DNA of 64,000 nt from Pseudomonas putida (GTDB lineage: Bacteria; Pseudomonadota; Gammaproteobacteria; Pseudomonadales; Pseudomonadaceae): contig NZ_CP029693.1 in assembly GCF_003228315.1 (NCBI RefSeq), positions 6,544,501-6,608,500 of the forward strand, written 5' to 3'. The translations under genes and the position numbers were made by a program. The notes under the pieces were generated by a model. That model did no database searches and had not been told where the DNA came from. It was given only the letters and a program-made list of their open reading frames with translations. Shown piece by piece: positions 49,047 to 58,978 of this stretch. Position 1 is the stretch's first letter; every line of letters starts with the position of its first letter.

Positions 49047-51848
49047 ATGAAACTCAAGCAGTTCCTCCAGCCCGCCGACGCCTATTTCTCCACGCCCAAA
49101 GCCGCGCGCAGGCTGTTGCGCCTGTTCGCGCAGCTGCTGGTGCTGGGAATGATCGCCGGTGCGATCATCACGGTCGGCTCGGTGTTCAACAGTGAAATTT
49201 CCCGTCGACAGGGCTACATGAGCGACGCCATTACCAATGCGCGGGTGTTTTTCACCCAGCGCGAGGTACTGCTCAGGTGCCTGGTGCTTTCCGCTGCCAA
49301 TGCCTCCGGCGAAATCAACGAAGCCGACCCTGTACATTCGAGAGCCGGCGCTTCTGCCGAATTCGATCTGTACCTGTCCGAGGGCATTACCGACTTTCTG
49401 CGGCAGAACCGCATCAATCTGGTGTTCGTCGCGCAGAGCCCCGATTCCCGGCCGGGCTACGTCAGTCAATCCTTTACCCCGAGTGCGCCCATTTCTGCCG
49501 ACATCGTCCGCCGATTGCATGGTTTCAACGGTCAGGTGCCGGGCACCGCCCAGGAAGTCTGGCTCAGCGATCAAGCATCAAAGCCGGCCCGTTTGTACGT
49601 GTTTGCCCCGGTGGACGCCCATCGGCCGCAATCGGGCTGGATCGGCATGGAGATGGATGCGGCGGACGTCTCCAATACCTTGCATGACGACTCGGCCGGG
49701 CAGTTCGTGATGCTCAATCCCAATGGCGACGTGATGATGAGCAGCGTGCGGCTCGACCAGTTTGCACCTGTGCCGATGAGACTCGAACTGGGGCAGAACT
49801 TCGGGTTCGCCGGCGACGGCTGGGTGCCTGATCGGCTGGTGATGCGTAAACAACTGGGGTATTCGAACTGGAAGATCTTCTACGGGATCGATCTCTCATC
49901 GTTGCTCAACGTGCTGGCCTGGCCATTGGCAATCTCCATCCTGCTGATTTCGATCATCGCGACGCTGGTCTATCGACTGGTCTCACGCATCGAGCGGCGG
50001 CTGATCACGCCGGCGACCCAGCGCATCGATGCGTTGATCGAAAGCGAGGCCTTCAGTCGCGCGGTGATCCAGACCGCCCCGGTGGCCTTGTGCGTTTTGC
50101 GCCGCTCGGACGGTCAGGTGGTGCTGGAAAACCGCCTGTCCGAGCAATGGCTGGGTGAGTGCAACGAGCGCGAGCGACTGTGCCACGGCTGGATCGAGCA
50201 GGCCTTCGATGAAAACGAAACCAACCGTACCGATGAATTCCAGGCCGGCAACGGTCGCCATCTTTATCTGAGCTTCGTGCCTACTCGCTACAACGGCGAA
50301 GACGTGCTGTTCTGTGCCTTCAGTGACATCAGCTCGCGCATGCAGATCGAAGCCGCGCTGGCCATGGCCAAGCAAATGGCGGATGCGGCCAACGAGGCCA
50401 AGACGCTGTTCCTGGCCACCATGAGTCATGAAATCCGCACGCCACTTTACGGCGTGCTGGGCACCCTGGAATTGCTGGGCAAGACAGACCTGAAGGCGCC
50501 ACAGAAGGCCTATCTGCACGCCATCGAAAGCTCGTCCTCCACCCTGTTGAACCTGGTGTGCGACGTACTGGATGTGGCCAAGATCGAAGCCGGGCAACTG
50601 GCCCTCGAGGTTCGTGAGTTCTCGCCGATCGAACTGGTCAGCGGCGTCGTGCAAAGCTACCTCGGCGCGGCGCGCAGCAAGGGCCTGACGCTGTACTCCT
50701 ACATCGATCCGGCCATCCCGACGATGCTGCGCGGAGACCTGAGCCGCATCCGCCAGATCTTGAACAACCTGCTCAGTAACGCGGTGAAGTTCACCGATAG
50801 CGGACAGGTCGTCGTGCACGTCAAAGTGGCTTCGATCAACGCGCAGCGGGTCGAGCTGCAGTGGCAGGTGTCGGACAGTGGTCCTGGTATCTCCCAGGAA
50901 GACCAGGCCTTTTTGTTCGATCCGTTTTATCAGACCGGCAGCAAGGCGAATGTCATCGCCGGGACCGGTCTGGGCCTGTCGATTTGCCAGCGCCTGGCGG
51001 AGCTGATGAGTGGCCGCATCCGGGTGGTCAGCAGCCCAGGCCTGGGCAGCAGTTTCACCCTCAATGTCGCGCTGGAAAGTGTCAGTGGCCCGGCGCAGGC
51101 GACGGCCTCGCCCGTGGTGTTGCACAAGCCGGTTTACGTGTACTCCCCGGCGCTGGAAATGGCCGAATACGTTGCCAGCTGGTCTCGGCGCTGGGGGGCG
51201 AAAACCCTGATTGGCAAGCCTGCCGCTGGTGTTGTCGATCACGAGTCCGTGTTGATCGAAGTCTATCCCTACGAGCGGCAGAACCTGTGCCCGCAGTGGA
51301 GCGGGGCGCGAATCATCGTCAGTCCGCAGGCCGACCCACAAGAACAACCGTCCGCCAACCAGTGGTTTGTGGAGCTGAATGATCTGGGCGGTCTGTTTGA
51401 AACCCTCAATCAGGCGCAGGGAGTCCTGGCTTTACCTCAAGGGCTCATCGAGGCCGGGGCGCCCGACAAGCTGGATCTGAAAGTCCTGGTGGCCGAAGAC
51501 AACGTGATCAATCAATTGATACTCAAGGATCAGCTGGAGGAGCTGGGTTGCCAGGTCGCGCTGGCGGGAGATGGTTGCGAGGCCTTGGCGCTCTGGGAAA
51601 AGGACAGTTTCGACGTGGTGCTGACCGACATCAACATGCCCGGAATGAATGGCTACGAGTTGGCCAGGAAACTTCGCAGCCTGGGTTGTGAGACGCCCAT
51701 CGTGGGCGCAACGGCCAATGCCATGCGCGATGAAGGCGACCGCTGTTTCGGTGCCGGCATGCAGCAGTTGTTGGTGAAACCGTTCGGGCTGGGTGCGCTG
51801 TTCAACTGCTTGCAACAATACGGAAGGGTGAGCCTCGGTGGCATTTAA
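49047..51848 (+). CDS. RcsC-like hybrid sensor kinase without Hpt domain
   Basis: 933 residues from the ATG used. A membrane segment lies near 25-50, a periplasmic sensor region of about 240 residues follows, and a second membrane segment lies near 290-315. Then come a PAS-like region, the kinase core with phosphoacceptor His461 (MSHEIRTPLYG), the ATPase domain (NNLLSNAVKF, GTGLGLSI), an RcsC-type alpha-beta-loop region (VYVYSPALEMAEYVASWSRRWG) and a receiver with Asp861 (VVLTDINMPG). No Hpt domain follows, as in RcsC. It overlaps the REC-EAL gene by 11 bp. The start is uncertain: no clear ribosome site, and a TTG 33 bp upstream is possible. Confidence 0.87.
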   Translation: MKLKQFLQPADAYFSTPKAARRLLRLFAQLLVLGMIAGAIITVGSVFNSEISRRQGYMSDAITNARVFFTQREVLLRCLVLSAANASGEINEADPVHSRAGASAEFDLYLSEGITDFLRQNRINLVFVAQSPDSRPGYVSQSFTPSAPISADIVRRLHGFNGQVPGTAQEVWLSDQASKPARLYVFAPVDAHRPQSGWIGMEMDAADVSNTLHDDSAGQFVMLNPNGDVMMSSVRLDQFAPVPMRLELGQNFGFAGDGWVPDRLVMRKQLGYSNWKIFYGIDLSSLLNVLAWPLAISILLISIIATLVYRLVSRIERRLITPATQRIDALIESEAFSRAVIQTAPVALCVLRRSDGQVVLENRLSEQWLGECNERERLCHGWIEQAFDENETNRTDEFQAGNGRHLYLSFVPTRYNGEDVLFCAFSDISSRMQIEAALAMAKQMADAANEAKTLFLATMSHEIRTPLYGVLGTLELLGKTDLKAPQKAYLHAIESSSSTLLNLVCDVLDVAKIEAGQLALEVREFSPIELVSGVVQSYLGAARSKGLTLYSYIDPAIPTMLRGDLSRIRQILNNLLSNAVKFTDSGQVVVHVKVASINAQRVELQWQVSDSGPGISQEDQAFLFDPFYQTGSKANVIAGTGLGLSICQRLAELMSGRIRVVSSPGLGSSFTLNVALESVSGPAQATASPVVLHKPVYVYSPALEMAEYVASWSRRWGAKTLIGKPAAGVVDHESVLIEVYPYERQNLCPQWSGARIIVSPQADPQEQPSANQWFVELNDLGGLFETLNQAQGVLALPQGLIEAGAPDKLDLKVLVAEDNVINQLILKDQLEELGCQVALAGDGCEALALWEKDSFDVVLTDINMPGMNGYELARKLRSLGCETPIVGATANAMRDEGDRCFGAGMQQLLVKPFGLGALFNCLQQYGRVSLGGI

Positions 51849-53025
51849 CATTCTGGTTGTCGAAGATCACCTCTTTCAGCATCAGTACTTGCTGGAATTG
51901 CTCGGCGCCCTTGGCGGCGTGTGCATCCAGTCGGCCTTCAATGGCAAGGAGGCGCTGGAACTGCTTGAAAGCCAGACCTTCGATTTGATCCTCAGCGACC
52001 TGATGATGCCGGGCATGGACGGTGTGCAGCTGGTGCAGAAACTGAGTGAACTCAAGCAAAAGCCGGCCCTGGCGTTCATGAGTACCGCCACCGGGCGCAT
52101 GATGGTCAGCGCCAGCCTGGCGGCGAAAAGCCTCGGCTTCAAAGTGTTGGGGCAAATCACCAAGCCGGTGAGTCCGGCGGCCTTGCGCAAGTTGCTCGAG
52201 AAGCTGGTGGCCTTTGGTTCGGACCTGTCCGCCACTGCCAGGGCACCCGAGGAGCACAGCGCTGCCGAGCTCAGCCATGCCATCAGCTCCGGGCAGATAC
52301 AGCCGTGGTTTCAGCCGAAAAAGTCCCTGGCGAGCGGGCAGATCGTGGCGGCCGAGGCGCTGGCCAGATGGAACCACCCGACCCTCGGGGTGTTGCTGCC
52401 CAGGGACTTTCTGCCCGGCATCATTCGCCATGATCTGGAGGACGCGCTGTTGATGCAGTTCGTGACGCAAACACTCAAGGCTCAATCCATCTGGCGCAGC
52501 CAGGGTTACGACATTCCCGTGACGATCAATCTGCCGACCCACCTGCTGGATGACGATGACTTGCCGGACCGTTTGTACGAGCTGGTGGTCAAGGAAGGCG
52601 GGCAGCCTTCGAGCATCGGCTTTGAGCTGATGGAAAGTTCGGCGACGAAAAAACTCGGGCGCTATTTTTCCGGTGTCTGCCGCCTTCGCTTCAAAGGCTT
52701 CGGTCTGGCCCAGGATGACTTCGGCAAGGGCTACAGCTCTTACTTCAACCTGGTGTCCACGCCGTTCACCGAGCTCAAGATCGATCGCTCGCTGGTGTAT
52801 GGCTGCGTCGAGAATGAAAACCTGGAAGCGGCACTGGCGAGCATTGTGACGCTGGGTAAAAAGCTCGGGCTCAACGTGGTGGCCGAAGGGGTGGAAACCC
52901 CAGAAGAACTGGCGTTGCTCAGTCGTCTGCATTGCGATCAGGCACAAGGCTTCCTTATTTCCAGGGCGGTCGATCCCCAGCGGTTTTCCGGTCTGTTGGC
53001 CGAACCTGTCCCTGCCGGTCGTTGA
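51838..53025 (+). CDS. receiver-EAL c-di-GMP phosphodiesterase, PvrR/RocR-like
   Basis: 395 residues. The receiver has Asp54 (LILSDLMMPGMDG) and the acidic pair in VVEDH. The EAL domain keeps all key motifs: AAEALARW, ELMES, DDFGKGYSS, LKIDRSLV and EGVETPEE, so it should hydrolyse c-di-GMP. The GTG start, with AAGGGTGA upstream, lies within the last codons of the preceding hybrid kinase, indicating translational coupling. This kinase/REC-EAL order mirrors PvrS-PvrR and RocS-RocR of P. aeruginosa, which control fimbriae and biofilm. Confidence 0.92.
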   Translation: MAFNILVVEDHLFQHQYLLELLGALGGVCIQSAFNGKEALELLESQTFDLILSDLMMPGMDGVQLVQKLSELKQKPALAFMSTATGRMMVSASLAAKSLGFKVLGQITKPVSPAALRKLLEKLVAFGSDLSATARAPEEHSAAELSHAISSGQIQPWFQPKKSLASGQIVAAEALARWNHPTLGVLLPRDFLPGIIRHDLEDALLMQFVTQTLKAQSIWRSQGYDIPVTINLPTHLLDDDDLPDRLYELVVKEGGQPSSIGFELMESSATKKLGRYFSGVCRLRFKGFGLAQDDFGKGYSSYFNLVSTPFTELKIDRSLVYGCVENENLEAALASIVTLGKKLGLNVVAEGVETPEELALLSRLHCDQAQGFLISRAVDPQRFSGLLAEPVPAGR

Positions 53026-53115
53026 TGCCGTTTACCCCTCTGGCATCACCTGCGGGAAAAGCTTGGCTATCGTTCAACCAGTATTTGCGGCGCTGTACAA
53101 CTTTCGAGACTCAGG

Positions 53116-56100
53116 ATGAAGGCCGACACTCTTTTTGGATCGCTGGCAAGGAGCTCGATGCTCCTGAGCACCGGCCTGCTGTTGTCCCTGGGACTGGTTT
53201 TCCTGCTGGTGGTGACCAATATCCGGGCGGTCGCGCTGTTGCTCGACAGCGAACAGGAAAAGGCCAACTCGCATTTCGCCCATGTGATGGACAACGTTCG
53301 CGAGCAGGAGGGTTTTCTGCAAGCGATCGCCGCGAGGTTCGCGGCACCCACCGATGAATTGTCGAGGGCTCCGGCCAGTCTCAGCCAGACACTGCAGCTG
53401 AGCGAAACCGGCATGCGCATCGTCGATGTCACCGAGAGCACCTTTTCGCTGCCCTTCACCATCACCTTGCCAGATGGTCAATCGGAGCAGGCGCAGAGTT
53501 CGGTATTGACCCTGGGCTGGCACCTGACCAGCTACTACAGCTGGTTCTGGGCGCAATCGAACTTCCTTTCGCCGCAAGTCTTCGTTTTCAGCCCGGAAAG
53601 CGCTGGCAGTATCGCCGTGCCTGCCATTGGCCGGTTTCGCAACGACTATCTGCTGACCCGGCAGAACTACAGCACGATCACCGGGGACCTGGCCCGGCAG
53701 ACCATGAAGGACCGCGCCCGGCTGGAAGACTTCAAGGTGCACTGGACCCGGCCCGGCCTGAAGCGGCCCGATGTCGATCTGCAGGTGGTGGCGTTTGTCG
53801 CGGGCCCGCTGCCGCCCAGGCAAATCCGCAGGGACAGCGGCATGGATCATCTGGTGGTGGCATCGTTGTTCGATCTTGGCCAGTTGAGCGAAAGCACGCC
53901 GGGTTCGGACTTGCCGTTTCATGGCCGGTTCACCCTGATCGCCCCCGATGGCGAGGCGTTGACCGGGCAGCTGGAAATGCCTGTGCAACCGGCGGGTTTT
54001 TCCTGGTCCGCCAACGGTCTGGTGATTTCCACCGTCAATGACTCCATCGGCAATGAACACTGGGCGGCCCAGTACTTCGTCGATTACGGCGCGCTGGCGC
54101 GCTGGGTGGCGTTGCCCGTGCTGCGTTTGCTGGGGTTGTCGCTGTTGCTGTTTTTCTGCTTTCGCTGGCTCTATCACCTGTACCGCACGCGCATCGTCAT
54201 GCCGGCCCGGCATGCCCAGGCGCAACTGGTGGAAAGCCAGGCCTTCAACCAGGCGATCATCGAAAGTGCGCCCGCCGGCCTGGTGGTGGTTCGTCAGTCC
54301 GACGGCAAGGTCGTCATCGAGAACCCGCGCGCGCAAAAGAATCCGGCGGTGTCCCAGGCGATCGTCAAAACCCTGCGCAAACCCGGTGTGTCGGTAGACG
54401 GCGATGCCTGCATGGCCCTTCAGGGGCGTTATTACCTGGTGAGCTATTCGTCGACGCGTTATCAGGAGCAGGACGTCCTGCTGTGTGCCTACTCCGATGT
54501 CACCGAGCACCAGCAACGCACAGTCGCGCTTTATCAGGCCAAGCGCGCGGCCGACAAGGCCAACGAAGCCAAGACCATCTTCCTGGCGACCATGAGCCAC
54601 GAGATTCGCACGCCCCTCTACGGCGTGTTGGGCACCCTTGAGCTGCTGGGCCTGACTGCGCTGGACAAGCGCCAGCATGAGTATCTGCACACCATGCAAA
54701 CGTCCTCGTCGACGGTCCTGCAAATCATCAGCGATGTGCTGGATGTGGCCAAGATCGAGGCCGGGCAGCTGACGCTGGAGCCGGTGTTCTTCAGCCCGCT
54801 GGATCTGATTGAAGACGTCGTCTGCGCACACATTGCCGTTGCCCGCTCCAGGGGCTTGCAGATCTATGCCTGTATCGACCCGGACATTCCGGACCGGCTG
54901 CAGGGCGATGAGGTCAAGATCGGTCAGATTCTCAATAACCTGCTCAGCAATGCGATCAAGTTCACCCATATCGGGCGTGTCGTGCTGCGCTGCCGTGTCC
55001 TGAAGGACGATGGGCCGGAGCTGACACTGGAGTTTCAGGTGGCGGACACCGGTATTGGCATCACCCCGGAGCAACAGACGCATATTTTCCAGCCGTTCTA
55101 CCAGGCCCATACAAGCAACCTGATCAGCGGCACCGGCCTCGGTCTGTCGATTTGCAGCCGGTTTGTCGAAATGATGGGCGGGGCAATTACCGTCATCAGC
55201 GAACAGGGGTTGGGCAGCAGTTTCACCGTCAGCCTGCCTTTCGCGCGGCCTGATACCAGCCGGACCAGCGCTGGCGACATCGCGCTCAATGGGCGGCAGG
55301 TCCAGGTTCGCGCGCCGGTGCGTGAACTGGCCGACAACGTCTGCGCCTGGCTGAGCCGGTGGGGTGCCAGTGCGACGGTCATTTCCGCCAGACCCAACGG
55401 CCTGCTGTCCGATGTGCTGCTGGTGGATGTGCTGGGGGGCAGTGAATTGCCCCTCAGCTGGAACGGCAGCCGGCTGGTCTGCGATTACGAAGGGCCGCAG
55501 GTGCCCGAAGTCGATGAGGGTGTTTTCAGGGTCAGCGCCCATCACATCCGGGCCATTGCCGCAGGCGTGCAGATGGCAGCCGATGGGGCCGGCAGTCGCC
55601 GTTCGCCGCCAACCGGCGACACGCTGTCGATGCTGAACCTGCATGTGCTGGTGGCCGAGGACAACCTGATCAATCAGGCTATCCTCAAGGAGCAACTGGA
55701 GGCGCTGGGCTGCAGTGTCGTCGTCGCCGGCAACGGTCTGCAAGCGGTGCAAATCTGGGAGCAGGACCGCTTCGACGTCGTGTTGAGCGATGTGAACATG
55801 CCCGTACTCAACGGCTATGAACTCGCCCGGACGATACGCGCCAAAGATGGAGACCTGCCGATCATCGGCATTACCGCCAACGCGTTGCGTGACGAGGGCG
55901 AGCGCTGCCAGGCCGCGGGCATGAACGCCTGGATGGTCAAGCCCCTGAGTCTGGCCGATCTGCTCGGCAGCCTGGCGCCCCTGAAAGGGGCCAACAATAC
56001 CGACAACACGTTATTGGTCAGCTGCGCACCTTTGATGGAGCAGGAGGCCAGCCGGCCTGCCATTGTGCTGTCGGACGCCATGCGCCGCCTGTTCCACAGC

Positions 56101-56337
56101 ACCATGGAAAAGGACATGGAGGCCATCCGCTCGGCGGTGGCCAAGGGTGCGCAAGCCGATGCCGTCCAGGTACTGCACTCTGTGAGCGGTGCGCTGGCGG
56201 TGGTGCGCGCCGACGAGTTGTCGACGCTATTCGGGCAGCTGGAACACAAGGTGCGCGGGCAGGCGTTCGATCCGGCCTTGATCGCTGAAATCGACCTGGC
56301 GCTGACCCGGCTATGCGATGTGCTCAAATCAATTTAA
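53116..56337 (+). CDS. RcsC-like hybrid sensor kinase with C-terminal Hpt
   Basis: 1073 residues. A membrane segment lies near 14-36, a large periplasmic sensor region runs to about 330, and a second membrane segment lies near 335-355. Next come the kinase core with His495 (MSHEIRTPLYG), the ATPase domain (NNLLSNAIKF, GTGLGLSI), an alpha-beta-loop-like region (VRELADNVCAWLSRWG), a receiver with Asp892 (VVLSDVNMPV) and an Hpt domain with His1021 (LHSVSGALAVV). It can therefore run a full His-Asp-His relay to the RcsB-like protein 18 bp downstream, and its Hpt may also serve the upstream kinase, which lacks one. Confidence 0.9.
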   Translation: MKADTLFGSLARSSMLLSTGLLLSLGLVFLLVVTNIRAVALLLDSEQEKANSHFAHVMDNVREQEGFLQAIAARFAAPTDELSRAPASLSQTLQLSETGMRIVDVTESTFSLPFTITLPDGQSEQAQSSVLTLGWHLTSYYSWFWAQSNFLSPQVFVFSPESAGSIAVPAIGRFRNDYLLTRQNYSTITGDLARQTMKDRARLEDFKVHWTRPGLKRPDVDLQVVAFVAGPLPPRQIRRDSGMDHLVVASLFDLGQLSESTPGSDLPFHGRFTLIAPDGEALTGQLEMPVQPAGFSWSANGLVISTVNDSIGNEHWAAQYFVDYGALARWVALPVLRLLGLSLLLFFCFRWLYHLYRTRIVMPARHAQAQLVESQAFNQAIIESAPAGLVVVRQSDGKVVIENPRAQKNPAVSQAIVKTLRKPGVSVDGDACMALQGRYYLVSYSSTRYQEQDVLLCAYSDVTEHQQRTVALYQAKRAADKANEAKTIFLATMSHEIRTPLYGVLGTLELLGLTALDKRQHEYLHTMQTSSSTVLQIISDVLDVAKIEAGQLTLEPVFFSPLDLIEDVVCAHIAVARSRGLQIYACIDPDIPDRLQGDEVKIGQILNNLLSNAIKFTHIGRVVLRCRVLKDDGPELTLEFQVADTGIGITPEQQTHIFQPFYQAHTSNLISGTGLGLSICSRFVEMMGGAITVISEQGLGSSFTVSLPFARPDTSRTSAGDIALNGRQVQVRAPVRELADNVCAWLSRWGASATVISARPNGLLSDVLLVDVLGGSELPLSWNGSRLVCDYEGPQVPEVDEGVFRVSAHHIRAIAAGVQMAADGAGSRRSPPTGDTLSMLNLHVLVAEDNLINQAILKEQLEALGCSVVVAGNGLQAVQIWEQDRFDVVLSDVNMPVLNGYELARTIRAKDGDLPIIGITANALRDEGERCQAAGMNAWMVKPLSLADLLGSLAPLKGANNTDNTLLVSCAPLMEQEASRPAIVLSDAMRRLFHSTMEKDMEAIRSAVAKGAQADAVQVLHSVSGALAVVRADELSTLFGQLEHKVRGQAFDPALIAEIDLALTRLCDVLKSI

Positions 56338-56355
56338 AGGCAGTCACCGATTCTT

Positions 56356-57021
56356 ATGGAAACCGCAATGAACACGCAAAAGATCACTGTAGTCATCGCC
56401 GACGATCACCCCATTGTATTGCTGGGCGTGCGCGAGCTTGTCGAGCGAGACGAGCGCTTCGAGGTGATAGGGGAGGCGGTCAGTTCCAGCGATTTGATCA
56501 AACTGCTGAACGATCGGGTGCCGGACATCGTCATCACCGATTACAACATGCCCGAGAACTCCATCTACGGCGATGGACTGAAGTTGATCCAGTATCTGGT
56601 CCGTCATTTTCCGTCGTCGCAGATACTGGTGCTGACAATGGTCTCCAACAGCCTGATTCTTTCCCGGCTTTACGATCTGGGCGTTGCCGGGGTGGTGCAG
56701 AAGAGTCAGTTGCACGCCGAAATCCAGCGAGCCCTGGATGCCCTGAGCCAGAAGCGCGTCTACAAGACCCTGGAAGTGAAGAAGACTTCGGTGATCGAGG
56801 ACAACCGTCAGGTGGATGAGCGCTTGGCGCTGTTGTCCATTCGTGAACTGGAGATCCTGCGCTTGTTCGTGTCCGGCATGAGTCTGCGTGACATTGCGCT
56901 GGATCAGAACCGCAGCGCCAAGACCATCAGTACCCAGAAAGTGGCGGCCATGCGCAAACTGGAAGTCGAGACTGATCAGGAACTGATTACCTATTGTCTG
57001 GCGGCCAATCTGTTCAAGTAG
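56356..57021 (+). CDS. RcsB-like NarL-family response regulator
   Basis: 221 residues. The receiver has VIADDHPIVLLGVREL and Asp62 in VITDYNMPEN. The segment YGDGLKLIQYLVRHFPSSQI is close to E. coli RcsB, as is the C-terminal LuxR-type HTH (NRSAKTISTQKVAAMRKLEV). It is the expected output of the two hybrid kinases upstream. In P. aeruginosa the corresponding regulators (RocA1, PAPI-1 RcsB) switch chaperone-usher fimbria operons. None lies in this window, so targets are unknown. A second in-frame ATG four codons later is a possible start. Confidence 0.9.
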   Translation: METAMNTQKITVVIADDHPIVLLGVRELVERDERFEVIGEAVSSSDLIKLLNDRVPDIVITDYNMPENSIYGDGLKLIQYLVRHFPSSQILVLTMVSNSLILSRLYDLGVAGVVQKSQLHAEIQRALDALSQKRVYKTLEVKKTSVIEDNRQVDERLALLSIRELEILRLFVSGMSLRDIALDQNRSAKTISTQKVAAMRKLEVETDQELITYCLAANLFK

Positions 57022-57305
57022 GTAGGGGGAGGCTGGTTTTTAATTTCCTCGGGTTATAGCAATCGTTGTTTCTCCCACCGACTGTCTGCACTTTCATTCA
57101 TGAGTTCCATTTTCAGGATTGCCTTATGGCTGGGCGAGACTCTGCGGGCTTAATGTTCGCCAGAGTGGCATTTATCCTGTAATCCGTCCTGAGTTTTTAC
57201 TGCGCAGCTCACTTGTACTGTCGTGGTCGATCTGATGATGAGCCGGATATCGGGTGTCGTTTTATTGATGGCTTTTCAAAATATTCGATCATGATGGTGG
57301 CTTAG

Positions 57306-58928
57306 ATGTCGATCAGAAATATCCGGCTGGTTCCCCGAACGCTGATAAGTTTTGGCATTACCGGTGTATTGATCATTGGCCTGGGGTGGCAATCACTCTG
57401 GCGCATGGACAACGTGCAGTGGGCAATTAATGACTTGCAGGAAAACTGTTTGCCGAGCGTTCGTCAGGCGGGCGTCATCGAATTGGCGGCCTATAAGTTG
57501 CGTGTTGCCAACTTGCTGTTTGCGCAGAACGAATCGCAATCAATCAGTGAACGCTCGGAACAGGTATTGAAGTTCAAGGAACAATTGAAGAAGGAAGTAC
57601 TGGCTTATATTCCCTTGATTTATGGGCCGGAAGAACAGGCGCGGTTTGATGTCGTCAATGCCAATGCTCAAGTCTTCGATGCAAAAGTCGAACAGTTCCT
57701 CGCATTGGGCAAGACGGCTACGCAAAGAGAACTGGTGGAGTTCATCAAATCGACCACGGCGCCTGCTGCTGAAACCCTGTTGAAGTCCACGGGGGAGTTG
57801 CAGGGCTTGATGACCGATCGGGCCGAGAAGTCCAGCGACAAGGCTCGAGCGGAAGCGCACGACAGTACCGTCGCGACCATCGTCGTGATTGTGTTGGCGC
57901 TGCTGGTGACGATTGTGCTCACGCTGGTGTTTACCCGCAGCATCATCGTTCCACTGCGTGCGGTACTGGCGGCAACCCGCAAAATCGCCTCGGGTGATCT
58001 GGTCGGGACTATCGAAGTCTCGGGCAAGGATGAGTTTTCCGAACTGCAATCCTCAACCGCCGAGATGCTCGCCAACCTGAAAAGCACGATTCATCACATT
58101 TCCGATTCGTCCTCCCTGCTGGCGGCCTCGGCGGAGGAAATGAGCGCCATCACCCACGAGTCCAACGCGGGGGTGCAGCAACAGAGCATGGAGACTGAAT
58201 TGGCGGCAACGGCGGTCAATCAGATGACCGCTGCCGTCGAAGAGGTCGCGCGCAATGCCGTGGCGGCATCGGTGTCGACCCAGCAATCGGAAAGCTCGGC
58301 CCGCGTTGGCATGGCCAGAGTCACCGAGACCATTACTTCGATCGAACACCTGAGCCAGGCCGTCCAGGGCACCAGCCTGGAGATCGAGCAGCTGGCGACC
58401 CAGACCGAAAACATCGCCAAGGTCCTGGACGTCATCCGGGCCATCGCCGAACAAACCAATCTGCTGGCCTTGAATGCGGCCATTGAGGCAGCGCGCGCCG
58501 GGGAGCAGGGGCGCGGCTTTGCGGTCGTGGCGGACGAGGTACGGGCCCTGGCGCACCGCACGCAGGTGTCGACGCAAGAAATCGAACAAATGATCAAGAA
58601 TGTCCAGTCGGGTTCGGAGTCGGCGGTTTCGTCCATGAAGCAGACGGATATCGAAGCCATGGCAACGTTGAAAATTGCCCGGGAGGCGGGGGTGGCCATC
58701 TCGGAAATCACCAGGGCGGTGTCGGACATCAATGAACGTAATTGCCTGATTGCAACCGCGTCGGAAGAACAGGCGCAAGTGGCCAAGTCGGTCGATGTGA
58801 ATCTGGTCAGTATCAACAATCTTTCAGCACAAAGTACGGCGGCAGCGGATCAGATTTTCATTGCCAGCAGCGAGCTTTCCACACTGGCCTCTGACCTGAA
58901 CCGGTTGGTAGGTCGCTTCACCGTTTAA
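57306..58928 (+). CDS. methyl-accepting chemotaxis protein with helical-bundle sensor
   Basis: 540 residues. A membrane segment near 12-30 and another near 188-212 enclose a periplasmic region of about 155 residues, predicted to be a four-helix bundle. A HAMP domain follows, then a coiled-coil cytoplasmic domain whose tip EQTNLLALNAAIEAARAGEQ lies near residue 382. It should signal to CheA/CheW or to a chemosensory-like system. The 284-bp gap before it is AT-richer than the surroundings and must hold its own promoter; I could not find a convincing sigma-28 or sigma-54 site. The ligand is unknown. Confidence 0.9.
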   Translation: MSIRNIRLVPRTLISFGITGVLIIGLGWQSLWRMDNVQWAINDLQENCLPSVRQAGVIELAAYKLRVANLLFAQNESQSISERSEQVLKFKEQLKKEVLAYIPLIYGPEEQARFDVVNANAQVFDAKVEQFLALGKTATQRELVEFIKSTTAPAAETLLKSTGELQGLMTDRAEKSSDKARAEAHDSTVATIVVIVLALLVTIVLTLVFTRSIIVPLRAVLAATRKIASGDLVGTIEVSGKDEFSELQSSTAEMLANLKSTIHHISDSSSLLAASAEEMSAITHESNAGVQQQSMETELAATAVNQMTAAVEEVARNAVAASVSTQQSESSARVGMARVTETITSIEHLSQAVQGTSLEIEQLATQTENIAKVLDVIRAIAEQTNLLALNAAIEAARAGEQGRGFAVVADEVRALAHRTQVSTQEIEQMIKNVQSGSESAVSSMKQTDIEAMATLKIAREAGVAISEITRAVSDINERNCLIATASEEQAQVAKSVDVNLVSINNLSAQSTAAADQIFIASSELSTLASDLNRLVGRFTV

Positions 58929-58978
58929 CCGCTTCATGCTTCACCTTACGCCCCCCAGAAGAAAGGCAGGAGTCGAAA

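Noticed and set aside
53074..55752. 892-residue open frame antisense to the second hybrid kinase
   Set aside because: It is long only because of codon bias on the sense strand; low-complexity Gln/His/Arg text without any recognised domain.
57022..57305. Sigma-28 or sigma-54 promoter for the chemoreceptor
   Set aside because: No match close enough to TAAA-N15-GCCGATAA or TGGCAC-N5-TTGC could be found by eye.
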